From positions 31,787,455 to 31,851,454 of the forward strand of contig CM074180.1 in the NCBI GenBank assembly GCA_037179385.1: a stretch of DNA of 64,000 bases, given 5' to 3'. Under the pieces are notes generated by a model, which saw only the letters and a list, made by a program, of their open reading frames with translations, had not been told where the DNA came from and made no database searches. Each line of letters starts with the position of its first letter. The stretch's first letter is position 1. Source of the stretch: Holothuria scabra. Lineage: Eukaryota; Echinodermata; Holothuroidea; Aspidochirotida; Holothuriidae. Positions 25,658 to 38,324 of the stretch are shown piece after piece. The position numbers were made by a program, and so were the translations under genes.

Positions 25658-25708
25658 GCCCCCCCCCCCCATATTGGAAAATTTCCCCAAAAAGTTTGGC
25701 TTCCTTGT
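25658..25708 (+). repeat. Dispersed repeat, copy 1 (C-run plus CATATTGGAAAA)
   Basis: A run of cytosines is followed by ATATTGGAAAATTTCC and AAAAAGTTTGGCTTCC. The same core is present in reverse orientation at 58727-58766. Confidence 0.5.
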
Positions 25709-26116
25709 AACATATATTTGATTATATTGGGTTTATGATAATGAAGGAATTTATGGCAGAAAATTAAAATAAAAAAATGATTTTATTTGTAAGGAGAATT
25801 GGAAAGCTGGAGTCTTCATTGAAGATCAATCTGTCCAAATTAATGATAGCAAGATTTAACTGAGGTTGTGGTTTCGTATTTTGCAATAAGGTAGAAAATT
25901 TTTACTTTGTTTTCAAAATGTCTGACAATTTGGATCTTACATTAATAGAATGGCATATAAGGTTGACAGTCAGTAACGAAAGTCAATTTTGTCGGTATCC
26001 TTGAAGATTACGGTCTTCTCGTTACAACAAGAGGAACCACGAGGGACTGAGGGGGAGGGAAGGACTGAAGTCCATAGGACATTCATATTTTATCGAATGA
26101 ATGCAATCCCAGGCCT

Positions 26117-26135
26117 CCCGCCGGTGCCACCCCTG
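26117..26135 (-). mobile_element. CAGGGG-type transposon terminus (reverse)
   Basis: CCCGCCGGTGCCACCCCTG is, on the minus strand, CAGGGGTGGCACCGGCGGG, near-identical to the terminus at 57096. Its partner end was not found. Adjacent sequence (26041-26060) is purine-rich. Confidence 0.35.
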
Positions 26136-28540
26136 TATGTCAGGGGGTATTCACCATCTCCTCACCGCACAATTCCTGCTCACTGCACTGCGTTTCCAAA
26201 ATAATGCTTTGACTAAAGATCACGTCTGAACAAAAACATAATTTATTCAGATTTAGCTAACTTGCCCCATTTCCTCATAACTAATCCTTTTCAAATAATT
26301 TAACAAGTTTAAAGAGATATGACTATTTTTAAAAGCTCCAAGATGGCAGATAGTTTGTTGTCATGGTAACTGAATCGTCTTTTACGCCCGTCCGTTTGCC
26401 ATTTTTTATTTTATTTTATTATTTTTTTTTTCTTTTGCAAGTCATGGTTATATGTAAGATTTCAGGAGTCACGCGGTAATTTTACTAAGTACATGATCTT
26501 TTTCTCGCTGCCATTGCGTTGTATTTTTGCTTTCACTAAAGGGAAACATGGCAAAGCTAGCAATATGTCTCGTCATGAGGTGGTTGAAAGGCTACTAGAC
26601 ACGCGCGATATAGTGAAATAAACTAACGGGCTTTATGTAAATTAAGAAGTGATGATAAACCTCATTTATGGATACATTTAAAGACACAGGCTTATCAAAT
26701 GGTGGTGCCGACATACGGGAGTTGGTATCTGCGTGCTCCACCATTTAATCTACTCTAATGCGAATGAGAGGTGGTGTCTGCATGATATAACCCGTCGGAA
26801 AAGAAATCTTCTTTTATGGTCACCTCATTCATGATCAGGGTGATGATTTGCTGATTAGGGGTGTGTCTTCAGTCAACCTATGCTAACAACCTTTTATGGA
26901 AGATCAGAGTAGGAATGACGGAATATTCGAACTCGTTGTGATAGTGAGACCATGCCTAGAAGTAACGAGTTTTTTCCACCTCACACCACCGATATATATG
27001 AAAGGGATCACACATGTAGGAACGTTACCCCTTTTGCTTCATATCGAAAGACATGCAAGAATCCCTCCTTTCTGTCTTATAGAGATTAAAATAAGCAGCT
27101 ATGAGGATTAATCAATGAGGACGGGTAACATAAAGGGACAGGAACAGGGCTGATTAGAGTAATCTATCGAGTGTGTGTAGTTGTTTAAAACAATGCCCTC
27201 AACTTTTCTGGTTTCTTTAAAGCACTAAAGGAGATAAAAAAAACACTATCTACTCAAACTCAACAACAAACTATCTGCTCTTATAATTTTCGTTACATTT
27301 ACAAAAAGCATACATCGGAAAAAAGTATCACAGATAAAGACGATGTAAAGTAATTGTTCTTTTTAGTCATTCTTTCCTATAAGACCTACGGGGCTTGTAA
27401 CCTCGTTTTCTTTCAAATAAAATACATTAAGCCATGTGTTGTCATTGAAAATAACGAGACAAACCTAATTTGAAATTGCAAATAAAGTTTACGTTTTGGC
27501 ACTCATGGTTATAATGTTTCTCCAGGGTTGCCTGTTTCATGTAGTTTGCAATTAATTTTCTTTTTTAAATTTCACGAAACCTTCCACTTGGACTATTCCA
27601 ATTCTGTTGACATATTACAGGACCTGTACTCGCCTTTATTTCTCATTAATGCTACTCTAGTCACACAACTCTCGTTAAGAAATTAGGAATTCAGAAAAAA
27701 GGCTGATGTAGTAGTCTTCAGTAATGAAACTTATCAAAACAGTCCAAATAAAATGAATGTAGAAACCTCACACGACATATTTAACATATTCAATAAAACT
27801 GCCCGTATGTTTCCGATGTTACCTACCTCGAAGCTTAAAACTCTAAGGACGACCGTTCACACAAATTTTTGTGTGTGGATGCTTCTGTGATATTTGTAAT
27901 CGATTATTTCTGTCGAATACTTTATTATCTTGATCCCTGGACATGTGACGTTACATTGTGCTTTAGCGAAGCAGTTTATAGTTTTTGTAACCTTTTTGTC
28001 AGATAATTTTGAAACTCCCCAAGTACAATTTACTTTCGGGAGAAAACCACAACTTTTGTTGGAGAAATGAAGCTTTACGTTGCTTCATAGACTTCAAGGT
28101 AGAATTGTAAGCTACAAATTGAGCAAAATATTTGCGTTACTGATTCGGCTTCAACAGATCACTTACTATCAAAGAAATATGAAAAGACCTTTTTGCAATT
28201 GGTGCATTAAAATAAGAAGTGTGTTTGTAGAAGGGGCAGGGAACTGCGCCTACCGTCATTCGAAAAAAACTTAATTTTGGATGTTGTATGGCGAAATCTG
28301 TGCTTTATATAGGGCATTCGATGAAAGAACAACAAAGTACACAGTTGCCGTGTAAAAGTGGTCTCTTACCCGTAAGGTGTCATGGGACTAAAATTTGTAT
28401 GAACTTACCGCAGATATATACGGTTAGTCAATATTGTGATCGTCTCGGCGAAAAGTAACAGATCTTACTTTATTCAATAGGTTATTGCCTCAGTGTCCGA
28501 TTACCTCTATTAAATTGCCTGAAGGAAAAAGAACAACTTT

Positions 28541-28571
28541 GCTTTAACGTTTCTTCTTTTTCTTTCTGTAG
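28541..28571 (+). other. Splice acceptor of the THIK-like exon
   Basis: A pyrimidine tract from 28550 ends in CTGTAG at 28566-28571, directly before the split glycine codon. TTAAC at about 28544-28548 fits a branch-point consensus. The phase-1 junction inside the first pore GFG is the position known to be conserved across K2P channel genes, which supports the exact boundary. Confidence 0.88.
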
Positions 28572-29512
28572 GATTTGGAATGACATCACCATCAACGTTC
28601 CTAGGTAAGGCGATGCTAATCGTGTACGGCCTTCCCGGATGTTCCGCCTGCATCCTTTTCTTTAACATATTCCTAGAAAGACTCATCACATTCCTAGCCT
28701 TGATTATGAAAAAGTGCCACGAGAGGCAAATTCGTCGACAGCGTGATCAGAACGGCTTAAAGTTGCCAAACAACGGCCGCCGCCCGTCCGAACAGAGCGA
28801 CGACGACCTCGAGAACTGGAAACCCTCCGTTTATTGGGTTTTGTTGTACCTCACCATAGGAGCGGCAACAATCGCTAGCTGCGCCTCTGCCGTGTACTCA
28901 TCGGTAGAGGATTGGTCTTTTTACGATAGTTTCTATTTCTGTTTCGTGGCCTTCAGCACCATAGGATTTGGGGACCTTGTGCCGAGCCAGCAGGCAAATT
29001 ACTACGATCAAATCTTGTACAGGTTAGGAAACTTTTGTTTCCTAACTGCCGGTGTGTGCTGTATATATTCTTTCTACAACGTTATATCCATCGTGATCAA
29101 GCAATTTTTAAATTTGTGCCTGAGGAAATTAGATTGCAAATGCTGCCACCGGAGGAAACCGAGACCCAGGCGAAATGCAATCACGCCGGGTCACCTACAA
29201 CGTCAACTTCATTCTTCGCAAGAAGAAAAGAGAACCGAAAATGGGACATCCGCAGCGGGAAAGACAAATAATGTGGAGGTAACGGAATTTGACAGTGAGA
29301 CGGACGGTGCTGGTAGAAGAATGTCAGGTGAAATGATAAGTATGAAGGACTTTCTGCAATCAAACAAGGTTTCCTTGGCGGTCATGCAAAAACAGCTTTA
29401 CGAGACTCGTAGAAATCATGGTGGGGGCGCTGTCCCTTCTCCATTGGGTCAAGGCGTTGGTAGTCTAGCGATGCTTAATAATAAATTACAAGAGACGGAG
29501 GGAAGGGAATGA
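28572..29512 (+). CDS. KCNK13: Two-pore-domain K+ channel, THIK type (KCNK12/13-like), last coding exon
   Basis: Seen: an open frame follows a strong acceptor and runs to TGA at 29510-29512. The first two bases (GA) complete a split glycine codon, so the exon opens G-F-G-M, the end of the first selectivity filter, in phase 1. Counting from Met at 28580: M2 about 7-36 with the FFNIFLERLIT motif; a basic linker 44-70; M3 about 83-105; second pore loop 112-133 with filter TIGFGD (127-132); M4 about 147-176 (VCCIYSFYNVIS); a Cys/Arg-rich stretch 179-198; and a tail motif RRMSGEMISMKDFL (246-259). Known: human THIK-1 and THIK-2 share these landmarks, including the phase-1 intron in the first filter and the tail motif; these channels carry background K+ current across the plasma membrane as dimers. 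Inference: ortholog of the KCNK12/KCNK13 ancestor. The protein is partial: N-terminus, M1, cap and first pore helix are missing. The ATG at 28580 is an internal Met, not the start. Confidence 0.95.
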
Positions 29513-29734
29513 CGAACAATTTAATGTTTATTGTTTGTGTTTGTTGATTTTTACGGTATCAGAATCAAAACCATTTCGGGAATTTAACGCGTAAGAGGCA
29601 AATCAAATCATGCACTCCATGGTCCTTCATCAACTTCACGACGTTGTTTGTTGAGAGTACGAATAATGCATATACTGTAAAATGATGTTTCACAAACATG
29701 AGATCAGATCAATAGCGCTTTAACCTTGTAGTAA

Positions 29735-29740
29735 AATAAA
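29735..29740 (+). promoter_or_regulatory. Candidate polyadenylation signal of the THIK-like gene
   Basis: AATAAA lies 223 bases after the stop codon, followed by T/G-rich sequence (about 29741-29785). Another AATAAA occurs at 30063-30068. The first gives a short 3' UTR; transcript data are needed to know which is used. Confidence 0.4.
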
Positions 29741-31473
29741 TTGCGTGGATTACTTCATTACCATTACAGTTGTCCAGTTGTCGGTTAAAATCCAATCGGC
29801 TGTAAAGAGATAAATGAGTACTCTGGGACAAAGCCTTATTGCAATGTGTATCAACTTAGCTCAAATTCGCCATATCATTTCCTCGAATCGATATAAACCT
29901 GCCTCAACAAGCACAAATACCAGTTTTACAAACTAACGACAAAATGTAGCCTACATCTAAATTGTTAGATATGACCTTCACACACAGTTTAAAATCGTCT
30001 TTACTGATAAGAATATTACCTGGAAGCTATATATCTGTCATATTTATCCCAAGAAACATTAAAATAAAATCAGATGGAAGCAATCAATTAAATAAGAACG
30101 AAAGGACATGAATCAAATTCAAACAATCCTCAAAGACAAATAAACGTGGTATTTTTGGTGAGTTGTAGGAAATAGACAGTCATGACCTACAGTTGACGCA
30201 GTTCCATTTATCCGATTCATCCCCAAGACGATCCTCTGCCTCTCAGAAACGATTCTGATGGATAAACCGTTAATAGTGATGGGAGTTACTTGAAGAAAAA
30301 CTTGCATTGCCAGATTGTAAACAGAAATGTTTACAATTGACTTCAAATGAAAAACCTTATCCGCAAAGACTATATTCGGAGTTCAGTATCATAGCTGAAG
30401 CTGATGGAAGTGTAAACTATTTGTAGGGCCTTTACGTAAGAAAATTTAATTCAAGAATTAGAGTCACACAAGAGAAGCAAAGCTCTTATTGGATTTAAGA
30501 GCCAATGGCAGTCGATGCCAAGTATTTGATTTTCATATTCTATTACCTTGTCATTTCCACTGCTTTAGTTTAAATTTCAGTTGAAAATGGAACCCCTGAT
30601 CAAACTTTCTTTCTAAAAGTAAAATGAAATTTCATAATTTCAAAATCAGTCTCCATTCTTTTTAGTCTTACAAAATTATTGTATGTATTTTGGTATCTCT
30701 ACTTCCACAAGGCTGTGGGCGGCTCGACGTGAACAAATTGGGTGGAAACTGGGCCTTAAAAGTTAAAACTCCATGTAACCCAACACAACCTCTACTTCTA
30801 TAAGTCACTACGGCCCAGGACATTGCCGCATCTGTAGGTGTACGACCACACATTTTTCATTATTTCACGCCCTTATACTTTCACTTATAACTGTCCTGCA
30901 TGGTAGTACCAGTATGTAATGATTAAGGACAGAAAAAAAAAAAAAAAATAGGACATGTTCAGACGTATGTTTAAGTAAAGGCGAGAAATATGTATTCATC
31001 AATTTGCCAAGTTTGGAAGTAACCGATATGTAGAAATAACTCCGTGCTTTTGATTTTGATACCGTAAGTGTTAAACTGCCTCTAGTTGAAGCCCGCACAA
31101 GCTTTCATAATTTTCTTTAGGAATGAAATTTAACTACTTGGGGAGAAGCGCAGCTAGCACTCGGTAGTTAATGTAGATTCACTGTTTGGGATGACGATAA
31201 TAATACAAACATGTATTCTAATGTGAAGGTTAAACGAAAACATTAAGGTACCGTAAAGTATATGCAAATGACATATTCAGGGCCTGAACGCCTGACAAAA
31301 ACTGACTTCATTGTAATAGTGTACTTGAAAAGAAGGCAACCAAAACGCAGAAGAAGTGGTAAGTTTCTTGTAAGATTGTGATTAGCCTTATCTTTGACAA
31401 GATTTAAGAGCATTCACCGCCAAATTTCAAGATCAATACTTTGAAAAGTCAAGTGAGGTTACTGTAAATGCCA

Positions 31474-31527
31474 TGTATATATAAATATATATATATATTT
31501 ATATATGTGTATATATATATATATATA

Positions 31528-31568
<41 letters not shown>

Positions 31569-31577
31569 ATATATAAT
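31474..31577. repeat. TA/GTATA microsatellite
   Basis: About 100 bases of alternating TA with ATGTGT and GTGTGTGT interruptions. The 66-aa Tyr/Ile frame here is translated microsatellite. Confidence 0.95.
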
Positions 31578-32483
31578 TTTAATTCTGCATTACCCTGTCG
31601 ACTTTAAGAAGTTTTTTGGAAATTACACGTGCAAAAATTGGTCGTTAAATATGCAAATGGGCATATAGAGTTATTCGTTCTTTTACTAAAAGCCTTAGCA
31701 CCTTTCAACCCTTTAGCTAATATTTTTCCACAGGTTATTTTTATTTGAAGTGTTAAGTGAACAAATTTCAGATATATTAATTAGCAAGAAATCATTTGTA
31801 CGGTACGATATCAGTGTATAGGTTGTAATGATTAAGAACATAAGCACCAAGGACGCGACAAAAAATTTATTGAGCCCATTTATAAATAATTGGATAACAT
31901 AACAACATTAACCCTTTTATTTATCCCATCTCGATAAGCTTCTTTTCTATATCAAAAATCAAAATCCTCACACTGATATATAGTTGATTATTAAAGACCT
32001 AGTAGATTTATTGTCTTATGCATAAAACGGAAGTTGGATAAATAATTTACTTTTTTTTCATTTTACCATGCTAATAATTTACCATGTTAAAGGTTGGAAT
32101 CAAATTAGGGTTCAAGGTTGACACCGTACTAGCATAAAATTGGAGAGTATTCAATTTGTTCAAAAATGAAAATCTTTTTCGGGTTTTTGGAGACTCATGT
32201 AACTGTTGAGTTTGTTGGATGGATTTTACGGCCCAATTTTTTTTATCCAATTGGTTTAAGTCAATCCGGTCACGGCCACGACTTTTTCCCAGTTGTGACT
32301 CACTGGCTTGCAATTTTTGGGAGTACATGCAGGAGGTCGCATTGGCACGTAGCGCAGCACATCACCATGCTTGTTAAGTGAGGTGATGAAAGAGAATGAT
32401 CCTACTACCTTAATTCAAGATTAATACGTTTTTGATTTTCATCCAACTTGGCTCAATTGTTTGTGAACTCCTGCACTGGTAGG

Positions 32484-32624
32484 CAGGCCCGTAGCCAGAG
32501 AAACTATTAAAGGAGGCCAACACTTTTCCGGGAGCAATTTTTTGTCGCGGCGACAAAAGTTTCTGGGGTGTAACTTTTTTTTATAGAACTTCGCCCGCTC
32601 GTGGCGCTCTTGGCTACTGGCCTG
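32484..32624. mobile_element. 141-bp hAT-like MITE (CAGG...CCTG)
   Basis: CAGGCCCGTAGCCAGA at the left is matched by the complement of TTGGCTACTGGCCTG at the right (one or two mismatches). CTGGTAGG (32476-32483) and ATGGTAGG (32625-32632) form an 8-base target duplication with one mismatch. CAGG...CCTG ends with an 8-bp duplication are the known pattern of hAT transposons. The interior has no coding capacity. Confidence 0.7.
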
Positions 32625-35600
32625 ATGGTAGGAAGTATTGAAACATCCTTTGCACGGGCACCGAATCTCTGGAACAATAGATATTTGTCATATTTGACTT
32701 ATGGGATTCCTGTAAACAAGTAAACGCCATAGATTTCAAATAAACCAGTTTCAAGTGGGATCTTTTCTTTTCGATAGGACTATTATACCCTTCTATAAGC
32801 TTTCAATTACAAACATTCTAAGGGAATACCTTGAAATTAATTTATACGACTTGATTTGAATAGAAAGTGGTAACCAGCGCTAAAGTAAAATGAAGTTTTG
32901 GTTGCTTTGAAGATGACAGATGAATCTTTGAAACCACCGAAGGGAATTATTGCCTTCACATGATGATATATTGAGTTTAAGTTGTAGACACTGTGGATAA
33001 AGGTCATGTGAATTGAACCGTGTGTATGTCAAGTTGATCACAAGAGGCCTTAGCAATCATGTGTTCTCTGTTATTTTTTGTATTTTCTCTGTAAATAATG
33101 TACTTAAAATGTTAACCAACTTGCTTTGTATATACTGTAAAACAGAAAAAGCCCGTAATTTAAAGCTTTTATAATATATTAATTAAGCTATTATAGTTTC
33201 AAGACTTGATTTATCTTCAGATAATTGAAATAAATTAGGTACAAGGCTTGGCTATTACAATGTGAAGACTCTGCATGACTCACTCTTGTTCAGTTAGTAA
33301 CAACGGCTCCGATCTTTGGACAGGGGCCTTGTAGTGTATTATTACATCTATTCCGTTTGAATCAGATTTGCCAAAAATTTAACAAATGGTAGTTCGTAAA
33401 CTATTAAATGGATGTCTTGCATAATTTAGCCTACTATATCTTTGAGGCACCTGCTACATGATATTTAAGAATCGTTAGTTCTGCTTTGATAATTTTTGAG
33501 TGCCAGTGATTCTTATTTCTTATAACAAAAAGCAAAGATAAATCTTTTTAACTAGAGGCCACGATTGGTAGTCATTTTTGATATTTCAAATTTACTTCAA
33601 CTAGCAAAGAAATTTTCTGTCTGTATAAAAGGCAACTATTCGACTTTGCATTTTGGGATATCGTTCTTCACAATTGTTATTAAACTATCTAAGCTGTGTA
33701 TGTAGTCAGTTAAATGGTAAAAATGTTTGAGTCACTTATTTCAAAGATAACGTTGACATAGTAATTACCCTAGCATTACAGTGCCGATCAAAACGCTCAA
33801 TTGGATTACAATGTGCAGATCAGTGCAAGTACCACTTTCCATCATAGGGTTAAGACCTCTACTACCGTTGATTGAAATGAGAAAATTTATATTCTATTTA
33901 ATATCCATGCTGCTTTTAATAGACCGGTATGATTTGCTTATGCTTTTCAAGCCAAACGAGCTGGAGCTATAAGGACAAGTGGAGGTTGACCCTAGTCAAA
34001 CAACTTCATATATTTTGATAAGGAGCCTTAATCGGAACAAGAAAGAAACCATTTTATTCCAGGCGTTATCATTTAGCCTGAAACGTTGATCTCAAGGAAA
34101 ACAAAATTGTCTAAAATAACCCCTAATCTTTAAGATTGCATCTGTCAAAACCCCAATTTTTGAAGTTTTTCTCAAGAAAAAACAAGATTGAGATTACATC
34201 CCAACACAACCTATGTTTCATTTGTCTAAAAGTAAAAGAAAGTTGTCTCTTGCCATCATCAATGGGACCGGCATTGGCCGAGTAAATCCTGTCCTAATCC
34301 TTAAAGCCAACTTCTCTTCCTACATAGAAAACACCCACAGATTAAAATACACTTTACACTAATATTTTGTACAATAAGATACTCTTCACGGTACGTATGG
34401 TGCATCAAAGAGCGGAATTATTAACTGGAAAAGATAATCCTCCAATGTTTCATATACGTATTATTTATCGTTAATACCATAAGTAATCTAAAAATCTATG
34501 CAGACATTTCGTAAAACTTTAATCATAAGGACTTAGTTTGTTGTTATGCAAAGTGTGACTTTTTTATTTTTGAATACCTTGCGTCACTTCATCTTGTCAC
34601 GGCTGTGTGAAGAGTCTACATTAACTAGCTAACTCGTAAAAACGCTTCCGTGACTAATTTTTCGAGCGGGAATGAGTACGACCTTTTTGTGAATGGTATC
34701 ACGTGACTTTACGTTATTTACGTCAACAACGGATTGGTCGATTCATTTGAACAATTTGGAATGTCTTAAACATACATTCTTAGTTAGGTGTCATTCAATT
34801 TTAATAAACCAAATAATAAAAGGGAAATTTTTCTGGATGCAAGTAAAGGGAGTTTGCAAGAAAAATCCAGACAATCCCCACCAATAAAGTGAAGCTAATA
34901 TATTATTTACAAACTGTATTGAATAAAGAAACAAAATTAGCACGTTGCATCTCAGAACATTTAATACATTCACTTCACATCTTTAAGAAACCACTCAAGA
35001 ATGTTATACGCTTATCAATCTTTCTTCTCTAACATTTGGCTAAGTGCTGCAAAGCAAATTGTTTTTTAGCACCAGCGCCTAACATTTACACAAAATATAC
35101 TCTTTTGTCATTAGTTACAAATACTGTCAGGCTTTTTATTCTGCTCACAGCAAAAGACTTTATGTTATAACTTCTGCACAATCATATTTCTTTGCTTCAT
35201 TTTCTACTAACACTGACATTAACACCCACTCAGCAACATATCGAACGAAATATTTTATTTTTGTGTCACGGCATAAAGAAAAAGGTTCGCTTCGTCAGAA
35301 AATTTGATAAATTCCCAGTGTGTTGCCACGACAACTGCTATAGAAGATTTTTCTTCATTTATATTCAGTTGACAGAACCTTACTTTGCGTGGGTGGAAAT
35401 TAGCAATGTATAAACTCGCCTCGGCGAGTCATTTGTACTGTAAGTCATTCAGAATAAAATGGAGAATAATGTATCTTTACATGTAAACTTCAGTGACAAA
35501 TATCTCTCCGTCTATCTTCGTCGGTTTTTAATGAAAACACGGAGGGAATATAAAGTCACGCTGACATAAATCGTTGCACCGATGTAACTTAAAGCCTAAG

Positions 35601-37730
35601 TAAAAGCCTTCAGACCATGGGGAACAAAATGTAATTTTCTCTCATTTAATTGACAGAATGCGTCGGATAGTGCTTCGTAGACCATATTTGATTCTACCAC
35701 CTTTTATCAGCAAGACATGAACGCATAATGTGACGGTTCTATTCAATTATGAACCAAATTTGTAGATCCAGATGTAAGTTTCAAAGTGGCAAAGAATACT
35801 AACAAAGTGTGTCCTGTTCGGCAAAAGTTAGTTAGCTAAGATATTGAAATCTTAAAAAATCTTCTTTGCGATTTCGGGGATATTTGAAGGGGAGAGGAGA
35901 AAAACAGCAAGACCATTTTTTCACATTGATCTTTTGGCAAACCGCTTGGGAAAACTTTTTTGAGATGCAAGGAATATTCTGTGGCATACCGACATCCATC
36001 GTGTTTATTTTTAGAAGAGAAATAAAACGGAACCATTAGAAAGGCAAAATTTATCTGTTGCGGAATAAAGGTTATAGTTAAATATTCTGAAATTCTAAAA
36101 CGAGCTTTCAAGGTTTTAACCTTCCGATTCTCAGCTCGGTACGTAAATTGTTATTGAATTGCAAGCGTTTTGATAATGTCTGTGTTAGGGGGGTGTCTAA
36201 ACAAATTAATTACCATTAATACAAAAGGCTGACCTCCACAGTTTTTCTAGTAATATTCTTCCATCCGGTATTTCTGATCAATTTGCAATTTAACCATACG
36301 TAATATGATTATTATTCACAAATCATGTTTTACAAATTTCTGCGCTACAAATCTGAAAGAATCTTTGAAGAATCGAAACCATTTTGATAAGTATCTAGCA
36401 GACCTGTGAAACAGACATCACGATTGTGGTGGGCAAGTCACCATGCAACGTCAATTGTCCTCAAACTTCGAATGCTGTATCACACAGGAAAACAAAGTCG
36501 GATCACAGAAAAAAAAAACACTCTAGTATATAGAGAGTATACCTCTACGTACAAACATTTAACATATAAAAGTGTCTGTTTTTTTTAAGTGAAGCTTTTT
36601 TGACATAACTGTGTTTCAGTAAATTGCATTCCAGTGGAGAAAAACAGTCGTCATATCTAAATTGACTTTTTACTTGATCATACAGGTGGCTATTCTTGAG
36701 CAAAACTTGTCAAACATGTTCCACGCACTGCGACGTAAGAAATTGGTTTATGCATAATAACGTCAGACTTGGTTAAGAAAAATATCAGGAGCAATAGTTC
36801 TTAATATATCTAACGCCAATAGACAGTACTTGTTAAATCATCGTGTCATTTGGAAGAGCATTTAACGTAAAATCTTTTACAGCACGAGAGATTGGAATGT
36901 CTTTACTGTTCAGTTATTATTTCCACAGTATTTCATGTGGTAAAATTCAGTTTGAAAAGTGATGTGAATTTGGATGCATTGGTAAAAAACTTTATTCCAA
37001 AAATGCATTTGAGAGCTGATTGCATTTACAACGGCCTTTGAGTACACAGGAACAGAGCATTTAAGTGACATATCACTCTTATTTACGAAACTTAAAAATG
37101 TAATTTGAAAAAAGTTTAAGGGCAGGCATTACAGCATGTAAACATACTCGTTCAAAGAAACAAGTGTATAGAGTACTTATATTCAGGTTAAACGTATCAT
37201 GACACTTTGGGATGTATGCTTTGGATATTTTGTATTCTTAATGGTAGATGCTAAGACGTCATGTAAACCTTTTGATGTGTATTTTCTACTATTTTCATCA
37301 TGCTAAAGAGACACTAGGTATAGTTTGCTAATATTAGTTTATATTAATTTTGGAAATTAATATAATTGTGACTCAAGTGTTTGCAATTTATACATACCAC
37401 GTAAGGTGTTATAATGGGATAAAATTAAGGGCGGTGAAAGTTTCAATCGCTCTAATAATGTGCAATACAAATTATAAACGAACTGAAAAAGATATGTCTT
37501 GTTTATTCTATGTCTCCTAGTATGTCGAGATAATCACATGAATTAGACGAAATGAAGGCAATGTCATGTTACCCAACATGAAGTGGTATATGTTATGATC
37601 ATACGCATTCTACAGTTCTAGCAACACTACATCCTTCTTCGGCTAATAACTGTCATGGCAAGTAGGTCCATATCAAGGTTAAACGTTTATCACGTGCCTT
37701 ATGTGAATAGCAGAATGAGCTGACATACTT

Positions 37731-38317
37731 CAGTTCGGGAGATAACCTCTTTCGGGGGAAAATGGTTTTTCACCCGATCGGGGGAAAAAACGGCCATGGG
37801 TGGCGCCATTTTCAAATTTCTCCCTTGATGCTTTGCGATCCTACCGCGCAATTTAAACGGAAACAAACGTTCAAAACACCTGGAAAATTTAATCGATCTT
37901 AGGAAAGAGAAATTTTGGAATATTTAGAAACTTTGTTGCTCGAGGAACAAAAAAGCCGGATCATGTTTGGTGGTTCACCGCGCAAATTTTGAGATATCGA
38001 GCAATTTTGCAACGTTCTGTGTCCTAAGCTTAAATTATAGACTCCACACAGCCGTAAGATTTGTTCAATTTTTTCTGCAGAAAGTTGTATAAGTTACTTG
38101 TGCTACCAATTAAGCTCATTAGTACGTTCTTGAAAGTTTAAGATTTCTGTCTGTGCTCGTGAACAATTACCTTGTATTTGAACATATCCACATTTATAAA
38201 ACAAAGCAACGGCTGTGAAGAGGTACACTCTAAGTTCTCATGAATATTCATGCTGCAAATTTTCTCCCGTTCTGGTGAATTCTCATTTTCACCCGAAAAC
38301 GGTTATCTCCCGAACTG
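37731..38317. mobile_element. 587-bp non-autonomous DNA transposon (CAG...CTG TIRs, TACTT duplication)
   Basis: The ends are inverted repeats: CAGTTCGGGAGATAACC at 37731-37747 is matched perfectly by the complement at 38301-38317, and similarity continues for about 35 bases with few mismatches (TTCGGGNGAAAATG). TACTT flanks both ends (37726-37730 and 38318-38322), a 5-bp target duplication. No ORF inside. Transib elements make 5-bp duplications but usually have different termini (CAC...GTG), so the superfamily is left open. Confidence 0.8.
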
Positions 38318-38324
38318 TACTTAC

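Larger units (their letters stand above)
24510..28540. other. Intron sequence upstream of the channel exon
   Basis: Apart from the repeat fragments at 25.66 and 26.12 kb, no exon-like frame is visible. It ends at the branch-point and pyrimidine tract of the THIK-like exon. Confidence 0.6.
29745..37725. other. Non-coding 3' flank, no gene recognised
   Basis: Contains the TA microsatellite and the 141-bp MITE. A near-perfect AT hairpin (TATATTAATTTT / GAAATTAATATA) lies at about 37339-37363. Remaining frames are under 92 aa and without family motifs. Confidence 0.5.
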
